From: Tateyamaria sp. ANG-S1
Lineage (GTDB): Bacteria; Pseudomonadota; Alphaproteobacteria; Rhodobacterales; Rhodobacteraceae
Direction of reading: 5' to 3'
DNA: 64,000 bases
NCBI RefSeq assembly: GCF_000814025.1
Contig: NZ_JWLL01000005.1
Coordinates: 372,001 to 436,000 of the forward strand
The translations under genes were made by a program, and so were the position numbers. A model generated the notes under the pieces. The model was not told where the DNA came from. It did not search any database and saw only the letters and a program-made list of their open reading frames with translations. Of the stretch, positions 47,951-55,884 are shown one piece after another. Position 1 is the first letter of the stretch. Every line of letters starts with the position of its first letter.

Positions 47951-48030
47951 GTTTTTCGATCCCTCATATCAGTTCAAGGCGATGACACGAGGCGGCGACC
48001 CGTTTCGGCATCGACGCCCCGCATAGGTTT

Positions 48031-48048
48031 GCGCACGATTTCGTGCGC
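48031..48048. repeat. Inverted repeat in the dnaK leader
   Basis: GCGCACGA-TT-TCGTGCGC, eight perfect base pairs around two bases, between the candidate dnaK promoter and its start (ATG at 47950). It could be a leader RNA hairpin or an operator. It does not match the CIRCE element. Confidence 0.5.
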
Positions 48049-48058
48049 GCTGCGGCGT

Positions 48059-48099
48059 ATATAAGGAGGGGATATAGGCGCTGCAACCATTCTGACAGG
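48059..48099 (-). promoter_or_regulatory. Candidate heat-shock promoters of dnaK
   Basis: Two overlapping patterns resemble CTTG-N17/18-CYTATNT on the minus strand: CCTG (48099-48096), 17 bases, CCTATAT (48078-48072); and GTTG (48087-48084), 18 bases, CTTATAT (48065-48059). The same segment holds a sigma-70-like TTGCAG-N17-TATATA. Inference from consensus. Confidence 0.5.
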
Positions 48100-48143
48100 G
48101 TGCGAAAGGCCAAAATGTCTACATATTGAGGGGGACATGCGCG

Positions 48144-48752
48144 ATGCGGGTCACGGTGCGGGGATTCGAGATTTACAAAGGGTATCTGGACCCGGCTGCG
48201 CAGGCGTCACTTGTGTCGGACGTGCGTCAGGTTGCCGAGGCGGCGCCGATGTTTTCGCCCGAGACGCCATATGGCAAGCCGATGTCGGTGCGCATGACGT
48301 CCGCCGGGTCCGTGGGCTGGTATGCGGATCGGTCGGGGTATCGCTATGCGCCGCAGCATCCGAGTGGTGTTGCGTGGCCAGCGATTCCGGAAGCTGTCCT
48401 GACGTTATGGACAGATTTGACCGGTCTTGATCGGATGCCGGATTGCTGCCTGATCAACTACTATGGGGAAGGCGCGCGGATGGGCATGCACCAGGACAAG
48501 GATGAGGCGGATTTCAAATGGCCGGTCCTTTCGGTATCTCTGGGTGATGCGGGCCTGTTTCGCATCGGGAACACCACGCGCGGGGGCAAGACCGAGTCGC
48601 TTTGGTTGGAAAGCGGAGATGTGGTGGTGATGGGGGGCGATGCGCGCCTCACCTATCACGGGGTGGACCGCATCCGCTTTGGATCATCATCGCTGTTGCC
48701 AAAAGGTGGGCGGATCAACCTGACCTGCCGTGTAGTGCACGCAGATTTGTAA
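48144..48752 (+). CDS. alkB: AlkB-type 2-oxoglutarate/Fe(II) dioxygenase
   Basis: Oxidatively removes methyl groups from 1-methyladenine and 3-methylcytosine in DNA. The 202-residue protein has the iron ligands His116 and Asp118 (GMHQDKDE) and His172 (LTYHGVDRI). Arg190 and Arg196 in GGRINLTCRVV are expected to bind 2-oxoglutarate. NYYGEGARMGMHQDKDE is the family signature. The ATG at 48144 follows AGGGGG at nine bases; a TTG at 48126 is less likely. No ada or other alkylation-response gene is adjacent; dnaK is divergent. Confidence 0.94.
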   Translation: MRVTVRGFEIYKGYLDPAAQASLVSDVRQVAEAAPMFSPETPYGKPMSVRMTSAGSVGWYADRSGYRYAPQHPSGVAWPAIPEAVLTLWTDLTGLDRMPDCCLINYYGEGARMGMHQDKDEADFKWPVLSVSLGDAGLFRIGNTTRGGKTESLWLESGDVVVMGGDARLTYHGVDRIRFGSSSLLPKGGRINLTCRVVHADL

Positions 48753-48920
48753 AAGTTTGACGTCACGTTATTGAACCGTCCAGTTCAGTTCATAGGTGTG
48801 GTGCAGCACGCACCACTCCCCTGCGCGCTTTGACGACATGACGTTCCCAACCACGCGGCACTGGCTTTGCGTGAACAATCGCGTTCGCCTGTGCAGCCAC
48901 TACATGACTGGACACATATC

Positions 48921-50033
48921 GTGAGACATCCCCAAAGACTTGTTCCCTTGTTTGCAGGCCTTGCCGGGCTGATTGCTTTGCCAGCTGTCGCAGATACGGT
49001 CTACACCTCGCCCGGTGGCGCGACCTTTACCCCCTATGGGCACCTGAATTTCGGTATCACGTCCTTTGATGACGGGCAGGATGAGACCAGTCAGTTCACG
49101 GACAATGCGGCGTCCACCTCGCGCCTTGGCTTTCGTCTGCGCCAGCAATTTGGCGAAAGCGAACTGACATTCCGGTTCGAGACATCCATCGGCTTTGCGT
49201 CGAGTGACGATTTCAGTCAGACGTCTGATCCTGACGACTTCGACTGGGACCAGACAAACCTGCGGCACGTGGACCTGATCTATGACACGGGTCGGTTCGG
49301 GACGTTCTATCTGGGTCAGGGCAGTATGGCGTCCGATGGGATCGGTCAGTTCGACACCTCGGGCACAGGCTTGGCCGCATCGGTCGCCATCGGTGACGTC
49401 GCAGGCGGGTTCGAGTTGCGCGAGGCCAACGGGGCATTGAGCGGTATCGAGATCGGGGACGCCTTTGCCACGTTTGACGGCACCCGCGCAGGCCGCATTC
49501 GGTATGACACGCCCGAGTTCAATGGCTTCACGTTGTCTATCGCGGCGGGTGAAAACATTCTGAGCGATAACAATGATGACGAGTTTTACGACATCGCCTT
49601 TAGCTATGAGGGCGACATTGGCCCCACCCAAGTGTCGGCCGGTGTGGGCTATTCCGTGCGTGAACGTCCCGGCAGCGAAGACCGCGAAGACACATTCGGC
49701 TCGGTCGCCGTGATGTTGCAAAATGGGCTGAACTTCGCCCTTTCCGCGGGCGATCGGAATACGGCGGGTAACTATGTCTATGCCAAGGTTGGGTATGAAA
49801 CCGATTGGTTTGATGTGGGATCAACCGCTTTGTCCCTGGACTACTTCAGTGGATCGGATGCTGTATCGAACGGGGACGATGCAGAATCCTTTGGTATCGC
49901 GGTGGTGCAGGACTTTGATCGCCAGAACATTGAGGCCTATTTCGGCTTCCGCGACTATTCGTACTCTGACACGAGCGGTACGCAGTTTCAGGATGCGTCA
50001 TCTTATATCATCGGGGCGCGTTGGAGCTTTTGA
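48921..50033 (+). CDS. Outer-membrane porin
   Basis: A 370-residue exported beta-barrel protein of the Rhodobacter-type general porin family. From the GTG at 48921 the protein has a signal peptide ending in LPAVADT. The body alternates amphipathic strands (FTPYGHLNFGITSF, RLGFRLRQQFGESELTFRFE) with Gly/Asp-rich loops, and ends in GARWSF with a terminal Phe as needed for BAM-mediated insertion. The first in-frame start (TTG at 48867) would place 18 residues before the signal. It is convergent with the KpsM-type permease. Confidence 0.87.
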   Translation: MRHPQRLVPLFAGLAGLIALPAVADTVYTSPGGATFTPYGHLNFGITSFDDGQDETSQFTDNAASTSRLGFRLRQQFGESELTFRFETSIGFASSDDFSQTSDPDDFDWDQTNLRHVDLIYDTGRFGTFYLGQGSMASDGIGQFDTSGTGLAASVAIGDVAGGFELREANGALSGIEIGDAFATFDGTRAGRIRYDTPEFNGFTLSIAAGENILSDNNDDEFYDIAFSYEGDIGPTQVSAGVGYSVRERPGSEDREDTFGSVAVMLQNGLNFALSAGDRNTAGNYVYAKVGYETDWFDVGSTALSLDYFSGSDAVSNGDDAESFGIAVVQDFDRQNIEAYFGFRDYSYSDTSGTQFQDASSYIIGARWSF

Positions 50034-50046
50034 TCTGACCGGCCTT

Positions 50047-50076
50047 GGAGCGCGCGGTGCTATCGCCGCGCGTTCC
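50047..50076. terminator. Hairpin between convergent porin and permease genes
   Basis: GGAGCGCGCGG (50047-50057) and CCGCGCGTTCC (50066-50076) pair over eleven positions with one G-T, loop of eight. It overlaps the end of the permease gene. There is no T tract, so termination is only possible. Confidence 0.4.
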
Positions 50077-50884
50077 AGCTGATCGAGGCGTGGCGCCGCG
50101 TATAAAACTCGCCCATCAGCCCGATCATCAACAGCACAACGCCCACCCACCATGCGTATTCCCAAGTTGAGTAACGCGGGTTGTAGTTGATGAAGGTGAA
50201 GCCGCGCGACTGGTCAATAATGTGAAACAGCGGGTTCCAGTCGAACATGGCCAGCATGAAACTGGGCAACGTATTGGCGACGAACATCTTGCCTGACGCG
50301 ATCATGTTGGCGCGCTGGTAGATGGTTGAGAAAATCGACACGAATGTCGGAAACCACGGTTTGATCGCAAGCAGGACCACGCCGAGCGCACAGCCGGTGA
50401 ACCACGCCAGCAGCAGCATACCGAACGCCGCAAAGGGTTGTTCGATATGAATGGGCGTGAACGCGACATGGTAGATGAACAGAATCACAAACAGAGACAG
50501 CACTTGGATATAGAGCGCGCCGAGTGCAGCCGAGCAGATGGACACGATGGTGTTCATCGGCGCGTGTTGCATCATGGGACTGGCCGGACCTTCGGCACCC
50601 ATGACCGCGCCCAGTGACTTCACATGTGTCATGTACAGGAAGATGCCTGTCATGATGTAGAGCAGAAAGTCGCCCCGGATCGCAGCACCGCGCAGGCCGA
50701 GGATCGAGAACATCACGTAGAATGCCAACACGAAGATGGCGGCCTGCAACATATTGAGCGCAATCGCCATAAAGGCGTTGTTGTGGCTTTTCCGCACGCT
50801 CCGCACGATCGAGTGATAGATCACCTCGAACATTGCGACGGCGCTGCCCAGGCCCGTCTGCGGTTTGCGCGTTGATTGAAACAT
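50060..50884 (-). CDS. ABC-2-type polysaccharide export permease (KpsM/RfbA-like)
   Basis: A 274-residue membrane protein with about six hydrophobic segments (for example MLQAAIFVLAFYVMFSILGL, YIQVLSLFVILFIYHVAF and YAWWVGVVLLMIGLM), the ABC-2 permease pattern used to export capsule or O-chain. ATG at 50884 is chosen (MFQSTRKPQTGLGS); the longer frame is implausible. Its ATPase partner (KpsT) is not in the window and the gene upstream, cysQ, is divergent, so it is an orphan here. The adjacent glycan genes support a capsule export role. Confidence 0.83.
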   Translation of the reverse strand: MFQSTRKPQTGLGSAVAMFEVIYHSIVRSVRKSHNNAFMAIALNMLQAAIFVLAFYVMFSILGLRGAAIRGDFLLYIMTGIFLYMTHVKSLGAVMGAEGPASPMMQHAPMNTIVSICSAALGALYIQVLSLFVILFIYHVAFTPIHIEQPFAAFGMLLLAWFTGCALGVVLLAIKPWFPTFVSIFSTIYQRANMIASGKMFVANTLPSFMLAMFDWNPLFHIIDQSRGFTFINYNPRYSTWEYAWWVGVVLLMIGLMGEFYTRRHASISWNARR

Positions 50885-51003
50885 AAGCGGTTTTGCCTCG
50901 TGCGGTGCGAAAGTCGCAGGGAAATCTTGCCGTTCCGTTATCGCGCGACCATAAGGACGACGCGGGCCGTTTTCAACAAATGCCCGACAATGGAGACTTT
51001 TTG

Positions 51004-51801
51004 ATGACCTATGATGATTTGATCCCGGTGATACGCAAGCTGGCACTCGAGGCGGGCGACAAGATCATGGAGATCTATGACGCCGACGATTTCGATGTGA
51101 AAGTCAAATCCGATGACAGCCCTGTGACCGAAGCCGACGAGGCGGCGGATGCGCTGATCTCGGCGGGTCTGCGCGCTGCCTTTCCTGATGTGATGCTGGT
51201 GACTGAAGAACAGGCCGCCACGCACGACACGACCGGCACCACCTTCCTGATTGTCGATCCGCTGGATGGGACCAAGGAGTTCGTGCATCGCCGTGGCGAC
51301 TTCACCGTCAACATTGCGCTGGTCGAAGATGGCGCGCCGACCCGTGGTGTCGTCTATGCGCCCGCCAAGGGGCGGATGTTCTACACGCAGGCCGATGGTC
51401 AAACGGTCGAAGAAACTGGCGCGCTGGACAAGGATACCGTGGGTGAGGTCACGCCTCTGTCCGTTGCCGACAGCGACAATACCGCATTGATGGTTGTCGC
51501 CTCCAAATCCCACCGGGATCAGGCGACGGATGACTACATCAACAAATATGCAGTCAAAGACATGAAAAGCGCGGGATCGTCCCTGAAATTCTGCCTTGTG
51601 GCGACGGGCGAAGCGGACATTTACCCGCGCGTTGGCCGTACGATGGAATGGGACACCGCCGCAGGGCATGCCGTGTTGAAGGGTGCAGGCGGCAAGGTGG
51701 TTCGGTTCGATGACCACTCCCCCCTTGCTTATGGCAAGGACGGATATGCGAACCCGTTCTTCATCGCCTATGCGCCTGCGGTGGACCTGAAACCGGCCTG
51801 A
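51004..51801 (+). CDS. cysQ: 3'(2'),5'-bisphosphate nucleotidase CysQ
   Basis: Hydrolyses 3'-phosphoadenosine 5'-phosphate, the by-product of PAPS use, to AMP. The 265-residue inositol-phosphatase-fold protein has metal-binding Glu68-Glu69 (VTEEQ), DPLDGTKEF at 85-93 and the C-terminal WDTAAGHAVL. The ATG at 51004 follows GGAGAC at good distance; an in-frame ATG at 50980 is less favoured. Its TGA overlaps the kdsB ATG by one base. Linkage to kdsB and, 8 kb on, to a sulfotransferase suggests that it supports glycan sulfation in addition to sulfate assimilation. Confidence 0.93.
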   Translation: MTYDDLIPVIRKLALEAGDKIMEIYDADDFDVKVKSDDSPVTEADEAADALISAGLRAAFPDVMLVTEEQAATHDTTGTTFLIVDPLDGTKEFVHRRGDFTVNIALVEDGAPTRGVVYAPAKGRMFYTQADGQTVEETGALDKDTVGEVTPLSVADSDNTALMVVASKSHRDQATDDYINKYAVKDMKSAGSSLKFCLVATGEADIYPRVGRTMEWDTAAGHAVLKGAGGKVVRFDDHSPLAYGKDGYANPFFIAYAPAVDLKPA

Positions 51802-52601
51802 TGTCCGTACTGATCGTCATTCCGGCCCGCTATGCGTCGTCCCGCTATCCGGGCAAGCCGCTTGTGCCTTTGACCGGTGCGACCGGGCAGGCACAAACGC
51901 TGATCGAGCGCAGCTGGCGGGCTGCCATGGCGGTGAGCGGGGTCGACCGCGTCGTGGTTGCGACCGACGATGATCGGATCAAGGCGGCGTCCGAAGCGTT
52001 CGGCGCCGAGGTCGTGATGACATCCGAAGCCTGTCAGAATGGGACTGAGCGCTGCGCCGAAGCGCATGCCGCGCTGGGCGGTGGATATGACGTGGTTGTC
52101 AATCTGCAGGGCGATGCGCCGTTGACCCCCGCCTGGTTCATCGAAGATCTTGTCGCTGGTCTGAACGCTGCGCCAGAGGCCGAGATCGCAACGCCGGTGC
52201 TGCGCTGTGACGGTGCCACGCTGCGCGGGTTTCTGGAGGATCGCAAAGCCGGGCGTGTTGGAGGTACCACCGCGGTGTTCGGCGCGTCGGGGCAAGCGCT
52301 GTATTTTTCGAAGGAAGTGATTCCCTTCACCAACGAAACCTACGCAGACGATGCGGACACACCGGTGTTCCACCATGTCGGGGTCTATGCTTATCGTCCG
52401 GATGCACTGGCTGCCTATTCCGGCTGGTCTGTTGGACCGCTTGAGAGCCTGGAAGGTTTGGAGCAGTTGCGGTTCCTTGAGAACGGGCGGCAGGTCCTGT
52501 GTGTCGAGGTCGAGGCGCGGGGGCGGCAGTTCTGGGAGCTGAACAACCCGGCGGATGTGCCCAAGATCGAGGCGATGATGGCGGAGATGGGTGTGGCATG
52601 A
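51801..52601 (+). CDS. kdsB: CMP-Kdo synthetase (3-deoxy-manno-octulosonate cytidylyltransferase)
   Basis: Activates Kdo as CMP-Kdo for lipopolysaccharide or for the Kdo linker of capsules. The 266-residue protein has VIPARYASSRYPGKPL at residues about 6-21, NLQGDAPLTP, FHHVGVYAYRPDAL and LESLEGLEQLRFLENG. This is close to the capsule-type KdsB/KpsU group, but the two cannot be separated by eye. It overlaps the next glycosyltransferase by four bases (ATGA), so cysQ-kdsB-GT2 form one coupled unit. Confidence 0.92.
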   Translation: MSVLIVIPARYASSRYPGKPLVPLTGATGQAQTLIERSWRAAMAVSGVDRVVVATDDDRIKAASEAFGAEVVMTSEACQNGTERCAEAHAALGGGYDVVVNLQGDAPLTPAWFIEDLVAGLNAAPEAEIATPVLRCDGATLRGFLEDRKAGRVGGTTAVFGASGQALYFSKEVIPFTNETYADDADTPVFHHVGVYAYRPDALAAYSGWSVGPLESLEGLEQLRFLENGRQVLCVEVEARGRQFWELNNPADVPKIEAMMAEMGVA

Positions 52602-53827
52602 CCCAACCCAAGGTCAGTGTTGTGGTGGTCAGCCGCGACCGGCCAGATGCGCTGACCTGGTGCCTGACGGGACTGTCGCAACTTCAGTACACCGCGTTTG
52701 AAATTGTCGTCGTCGCCGATCCACCGGGGTATGAGGCCGTTCAGGCGGGCCCCTTTGCAGATCAGGTCAAGCTGGTTCCCTTCGACCGCCCGAATATCTC
52801 GGAGGCGCGCAATCTTGGGATCAGCCACGCCGCCGGTGACATTGTCGCTTTCATTGATGATGACGCTGTGCCTGAACCCAGCTGGCTGCATCAGCTGATT
52901 GCCCCGGTATCCCGACCTGACGTGGCGGCGATGGGCGGTTTCGTGCGCGGGCGCAACGGTATCTCGTGGCAGTGGCAAGCCCGTACAGTCGATGAAACCG
53001 GTGCAACCGAAGCGCTGGAAGTCAGTCCGCACCGGGCGACGGTTCTGACACCAAAGGGTGCTCGCGCCATCAAGACCGAAGGGACGAACATGGCCGTGCG
53101 CCGTGACGTGTTGGTCGCGCTTGAGGGGTTTGATCCGGGTTTTGCCTTTTACCTTGATGAAACGGACCTGAACCTGCGCTTGAAACGGGCGGGCTATGCC
53201 ACCGCCTTGGTGCCTGGGGCCGAGGTGCATCATGGATTTGCTGCAAGCCCACGGCGGCGCAAGGATCGCGTGCCCCGCGATCTGTTTGATATCGGGTCAA
53301 GCTGGGCCGTTTTTCAGCGCAAGTATCTGCAAGAGGCGCAGCGCCGCGACCACTGGCGGCACCTCAGGGAACATGAGCGCAGGCGCGTGCTGGAGCATAT
53401 GGTGTCCGGACGGCTTTTGCCGCGAGACGTGCGCTATCTCATGGCGCGTCTTGATCAGGGGTACAGCCAGGGTTTGATGCGGCAACGCGGCGGTGCTCAG
53501 ATTTCGAACAGTCCGGTGTCAGCATTCAAACCGTTTCCGGCGTCGCAGCGCGCATCGATCGTACTGGCGGGCCGAAGCTGGCAGCGCAAAAAGTTGCGGG
53601 CCGAAGCTGCCGAGAGAGCGCAGAGCGGAGACATCGTGACCTTGTTCCTGTTCTCGCCAACGGCGCTCTATCACACGGTCCGATTTGACCCTGCCGGATT
53701 CTGGGAGCAACGGGGTGGTGTGTTTGGTCGCTCTGTGCGAGAAGCGCCCTTGTTTCGAATGTTTACATTTTCTGAGCGGGTCGCGGCGGAAACACGCCGC
53801 ATCGGCAAACAAAGGCTGATTTTTTGA
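52598..53827 (+). CDS. Family 2 glycosyltransferase with basic C-terminal extension
   Basis: A 410-residue protein. Residues 1 to about 220 are a GT-A fold of family 2: VSVVVVSRDRPDAL, the metal-binding Asp87-Asp88-Asp89 (AFIDDDAVPEP) and YLDETDLNLRLKRAGY. The remaining 190 residues are strongly basic with no recognised domain. It uses a nucleotide sugar; donor and acceptor are unknown. Translation is coupled to kdsB by the ATGA overlap, so the enzyme could act on a Kdo-linked glycan. No membrane segment is apparent, so the protein is probably a peripheral cytoplasmic enzyme. Confidence 0.85.
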   Translation: MTQPKVSVVVVSRDRPDALTWCLTGLSQLQYTAFEIVVVADPPGYEAVQAGPFADQVKLVPFDRPNISEARNLGISHAAGDIVAFIDDDAVPEPSWLHQLIAPVSRPDVAAMGGFVRGRNGISWQWQARTVDETGATEALEVSPHRATVLTPKGARAIKTEGTNMAVRRDVLVALEGFDPGFAFYLDETDLNLRLKRAGYATALVPGAEVHHGFAASPRRRKDRVPRDLFDIGSSWAVFQRKYLQEAQRRDHWRHLREHERRRVLEHMVSGRLLPRDVRYLMARLDQGYSQGLMRQRGGAQISNSPVSAFKPFPASQRASIVLAGRSWQRKKLRAEAAERAQSGDIVTLFLFSPTALYHTVRFDPAGFWEQRGGVFGRSVREAPLFRMFTFSERVAAETRRIGKQRLIF

Positions 53828-53949
53828 TGCTCTTGGCGCCTACAGGCAATATTTATCCGTCGTGGATGACCCATCAGGTTTTGGACATTTTTTTATCGTG
53901 ATTTAGTAGTAAGACACGATCAAACCCGGATAACTTTTAAGTTCAGAGG

Positions 53950-54849
53950 ATGATTATGCGAAAAAAGGTAACCAAAGCGATCTTTCCGGTGGCAGGTTTG
54001 GGCACGCGGTTCTTGCCGGCGACCAAATCCGTCCCGAAAGAGATCATGACACTCGTTGATCGTCCGCTGATCCAGTATGCCATTGATGAAGCCCGCGCCG
54101 CTGGCATCAAGGAATTCATCTTTGTTACATCGCGCGGCAAGGGCGCACTTGAGGACTACTTTGATCATTCGCCAACCCTGGAACAGGAGTTGCGCAAGAA
54201 GGGCAAGGACGACTTGCTGGACGTGCTCAAGGGCACCAACATGGATAGCGGTGCAATCGCGTATATCCGTCAGCACAAGGCGCTTGGCCTGGGCCACGCG
54301 GTCTGGTGCGCGCGGCGTCTGATCGGCAATGAACCCTTTGCCGTGATCCTGCCCGATGACGTGATTGCCGCAGACACGCCGTGCCTGCAGCAAATGGTCG
54401 AGGCTTACAACGAAACCGGCGGCAACGTGGTTGCCGCCATGGAGGTGCCGCCCGAGCGTGCGTCGTCCTATGGTGTCTTGGACATCAAGGAAGACATGGG
54501 TCATCTGGTCGAAGCCAAGGGCATGGTTGAGAAACCGGCTCCGGGCGAGGCACCCTCGAACCTGGCGGTCATTGGCCGCTACATTCTCACGACCAAGGTG
54601 CTGCGTTCCCTGAACCAGATGAAGTCGGGTGCGGGTGGTGAAATTCAGCTGACCGACGCGATCGCGAGCGAGATTGGCGGCGAAGATGGGGTCTATGGCT
54701 ACCGCTTCCGTGGTCAGCGGTTCGACTGCGGTTCGAAGTCGGGCTTCTTGCAAGCGACTGTTGCGTTCGGCCTGGCCCGCGAAGAATTGCGGGATGACCT
54801 TTTGGGTTATATCCGTGATGTTGTCCAAATGGACAAGGCGGCCGAATAG
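53950..54849 (+). CDS. galU: UTP-glucose-1-phosphate uridylyltransferase
   Basis: Makes UDP-glucose, precursor for many glycans. The 299-residue protein has the nucleotide-binding start FPVAGLGTRFLPATKSVPKEIM (residues 13 onward), TSRGKGALEDYFD, LGLGHAVWCARRLIG and VEKPAPGEAPSNLAVIGRYIL. Start ATG at 53950 (MIMRKK); ATG at 53956 is also possible and lies well behind AGAGGATG. The 122 bases upstream are AT-rich and contain an ATCGTG/CACGAT inverted pair, so a promoter probably lies there. It is followed by galE after 14 bases. Confidence 0.95.
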   Translation: MIMRKKVTKAIFPVAGLGTRFLPATKSVPKEIMTLVDRPLIQYAIDEARAAGIKEFIFVTSRGKGALEDYFDHSPTLEQELRKKGKDDLLDVLKGTNMDSGAIAYIRQHKALGLGHAVWCARRLIGNEPFAVILPDDVIAADTPCLQQMVEAYNETGGNVVAAMEVPPERASSYGVLDIKEDMGHLVEAKGMVEKPAPGEAPSNLAVIGRYILTTKVLRSLNQMKSGAGGEIQLTDAIASEIGGEDGVYGYRFRGQRFDCGSKSGFLQATVAFGLAREELRDDLLGYIRDVVQMDKAAE

Positions 54850-54863
54850 AACGGAACGACAGC

Positions 54864-55847
54864 TTGGCACATTTGCTTGTCACTGGTGGAGCCGGTTACA
54901 TCGGCTCCCACGCATGCAAGGCGTTGCGGAACGCGGGCTTTGTTCCCGTCACCTTTGACAACCTGGAAACCGGCTGGAGCGATGCCGTAAAGTTTGGGCC
55001 GTTTGTGCAGGGCGATCTTTTGGACCGTGCGGCCGTTGACCGCGCCTTTGCCGAATACAGTCCTGTTGCAGTCATGCACTTTGCCGCGCTCAGCCAGGTT
55101 GGCGAGAGCATGCAGGACCCAGGTCGCTACTGGCGCAACAACGTTATGGGTTCGCTGACGCTGATTGAAGCTGCCGTGGCTGCGGGGTGTCTGGATTTCG
55201 TATTCTCCTCGACCTGCGCCACCTATGGCGATCAGGACAATGTCGTGCTGGATGAAAGCAGTGCGCAACTGCCGATCAACGCCTATGGCGCATCAAAGCG
55301 CGCCATCGAGGATATGCTGCGCGACTTTGAAGCGGCCCATGGGCTGCGCCATGTGATTTTTCGCTATTTCAACGTGGCGGGTGCCGATCCAGAGGGCGAG
55401 GTGGGTGAGTTCCACCAACCTGAGACGCATCTTGTCTCCCTGATGCTTGATGCCATTGCTGGCAAGCGTGATGCGCTGACCGTTTACGGTACCGACTATG
55501 ACACGCCTGACGGCACGTGCATTCGTGACTACGTGCATGTGTGCGATCTGGTGGACGCGCATGTGCTGGGCCTGAAGTGGTTGCAGGACGGCAAGGGCAG
55601 TCGGGTGTTCAATCTGGGCACCGGCAGTGGCTTTTCCGTGCGGGAAGTGATTGATCATTCGCGTGCTGTCACGAACAAGAGCGTGCCGTACGTAGACGGG
55701 GAACGGCGCCCCGGCGATTGCACCAAGCTGGTGTCGGGTTCCACGCGCGCCGAGGCCGAACTGGGTTGGACGCCGAAGCGGTCAACGCTAGACATCATGA
55801 TCAAAGACGCCTGGAGATGGCACCAAACTGGGCACTACGACGCATAA
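54864..55847 (+). CDS. galE: UDP-glucose 4-epimerase
   Basis: Interconverts UDP-glucose and UDP-galactose. The 327-residue Rossmann-fold protein has VTGGAGYIGSHAC (6-18) and the catalytic pair Tyr141 and Lys145 in NAYGASKRAIE, plus Ser/Thr of SSTCATYG. YVHVCDLVDAH and NLGTGSGFSV are also typical. The start is TTG, one of several non-ATG starts in this cluster. Directly after galU, it supplies two UDP-sugars to the glycan pathway. The next gene follows without a visible canonical start (see findings). Confidence 0.95.
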   Translation: MAHLLVTGGAGYIGSHACKALRNAGFVPVTFDNLETGWSDAVKFGPFVQGDLLDRAAVDRAFAEYSPVAVMHFAALSQVGESMQDPGRYWRNNVMGSLTLIEAAVAAGCLDFVFSSTCATYGDQDNVVLDESSAQLPINAYGASKRAIEDMLRDFEAAHGLRHVIFRYFNVAGADPEGEVGEFHQPETHLVSLMLDAIAGKRDALTVYGTDYDTPDGTCIRDYVHVCDLVDAHVLGLKWLQDGKGSRVFNLGTGSGFSVREVIDHSRAVTNKSVPYVDGERRPGDCTKLVSGSTRAEAELGWTPKRSTLDIMIKDAWRWHQTGHYDA

Positions 55848-55884
55848 ACCCCCTACTGCACGCCTGCTGGATCTGACACGGCTG

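Noticed and set aside
53881-53920. Promoter or operator for galU (TTGGAC-N17-TAGTAG with ATCGTG/CACGAT)
   Set aside because: The -10 match is poor and the inverted pair is short; only mentioned in the galU entry.
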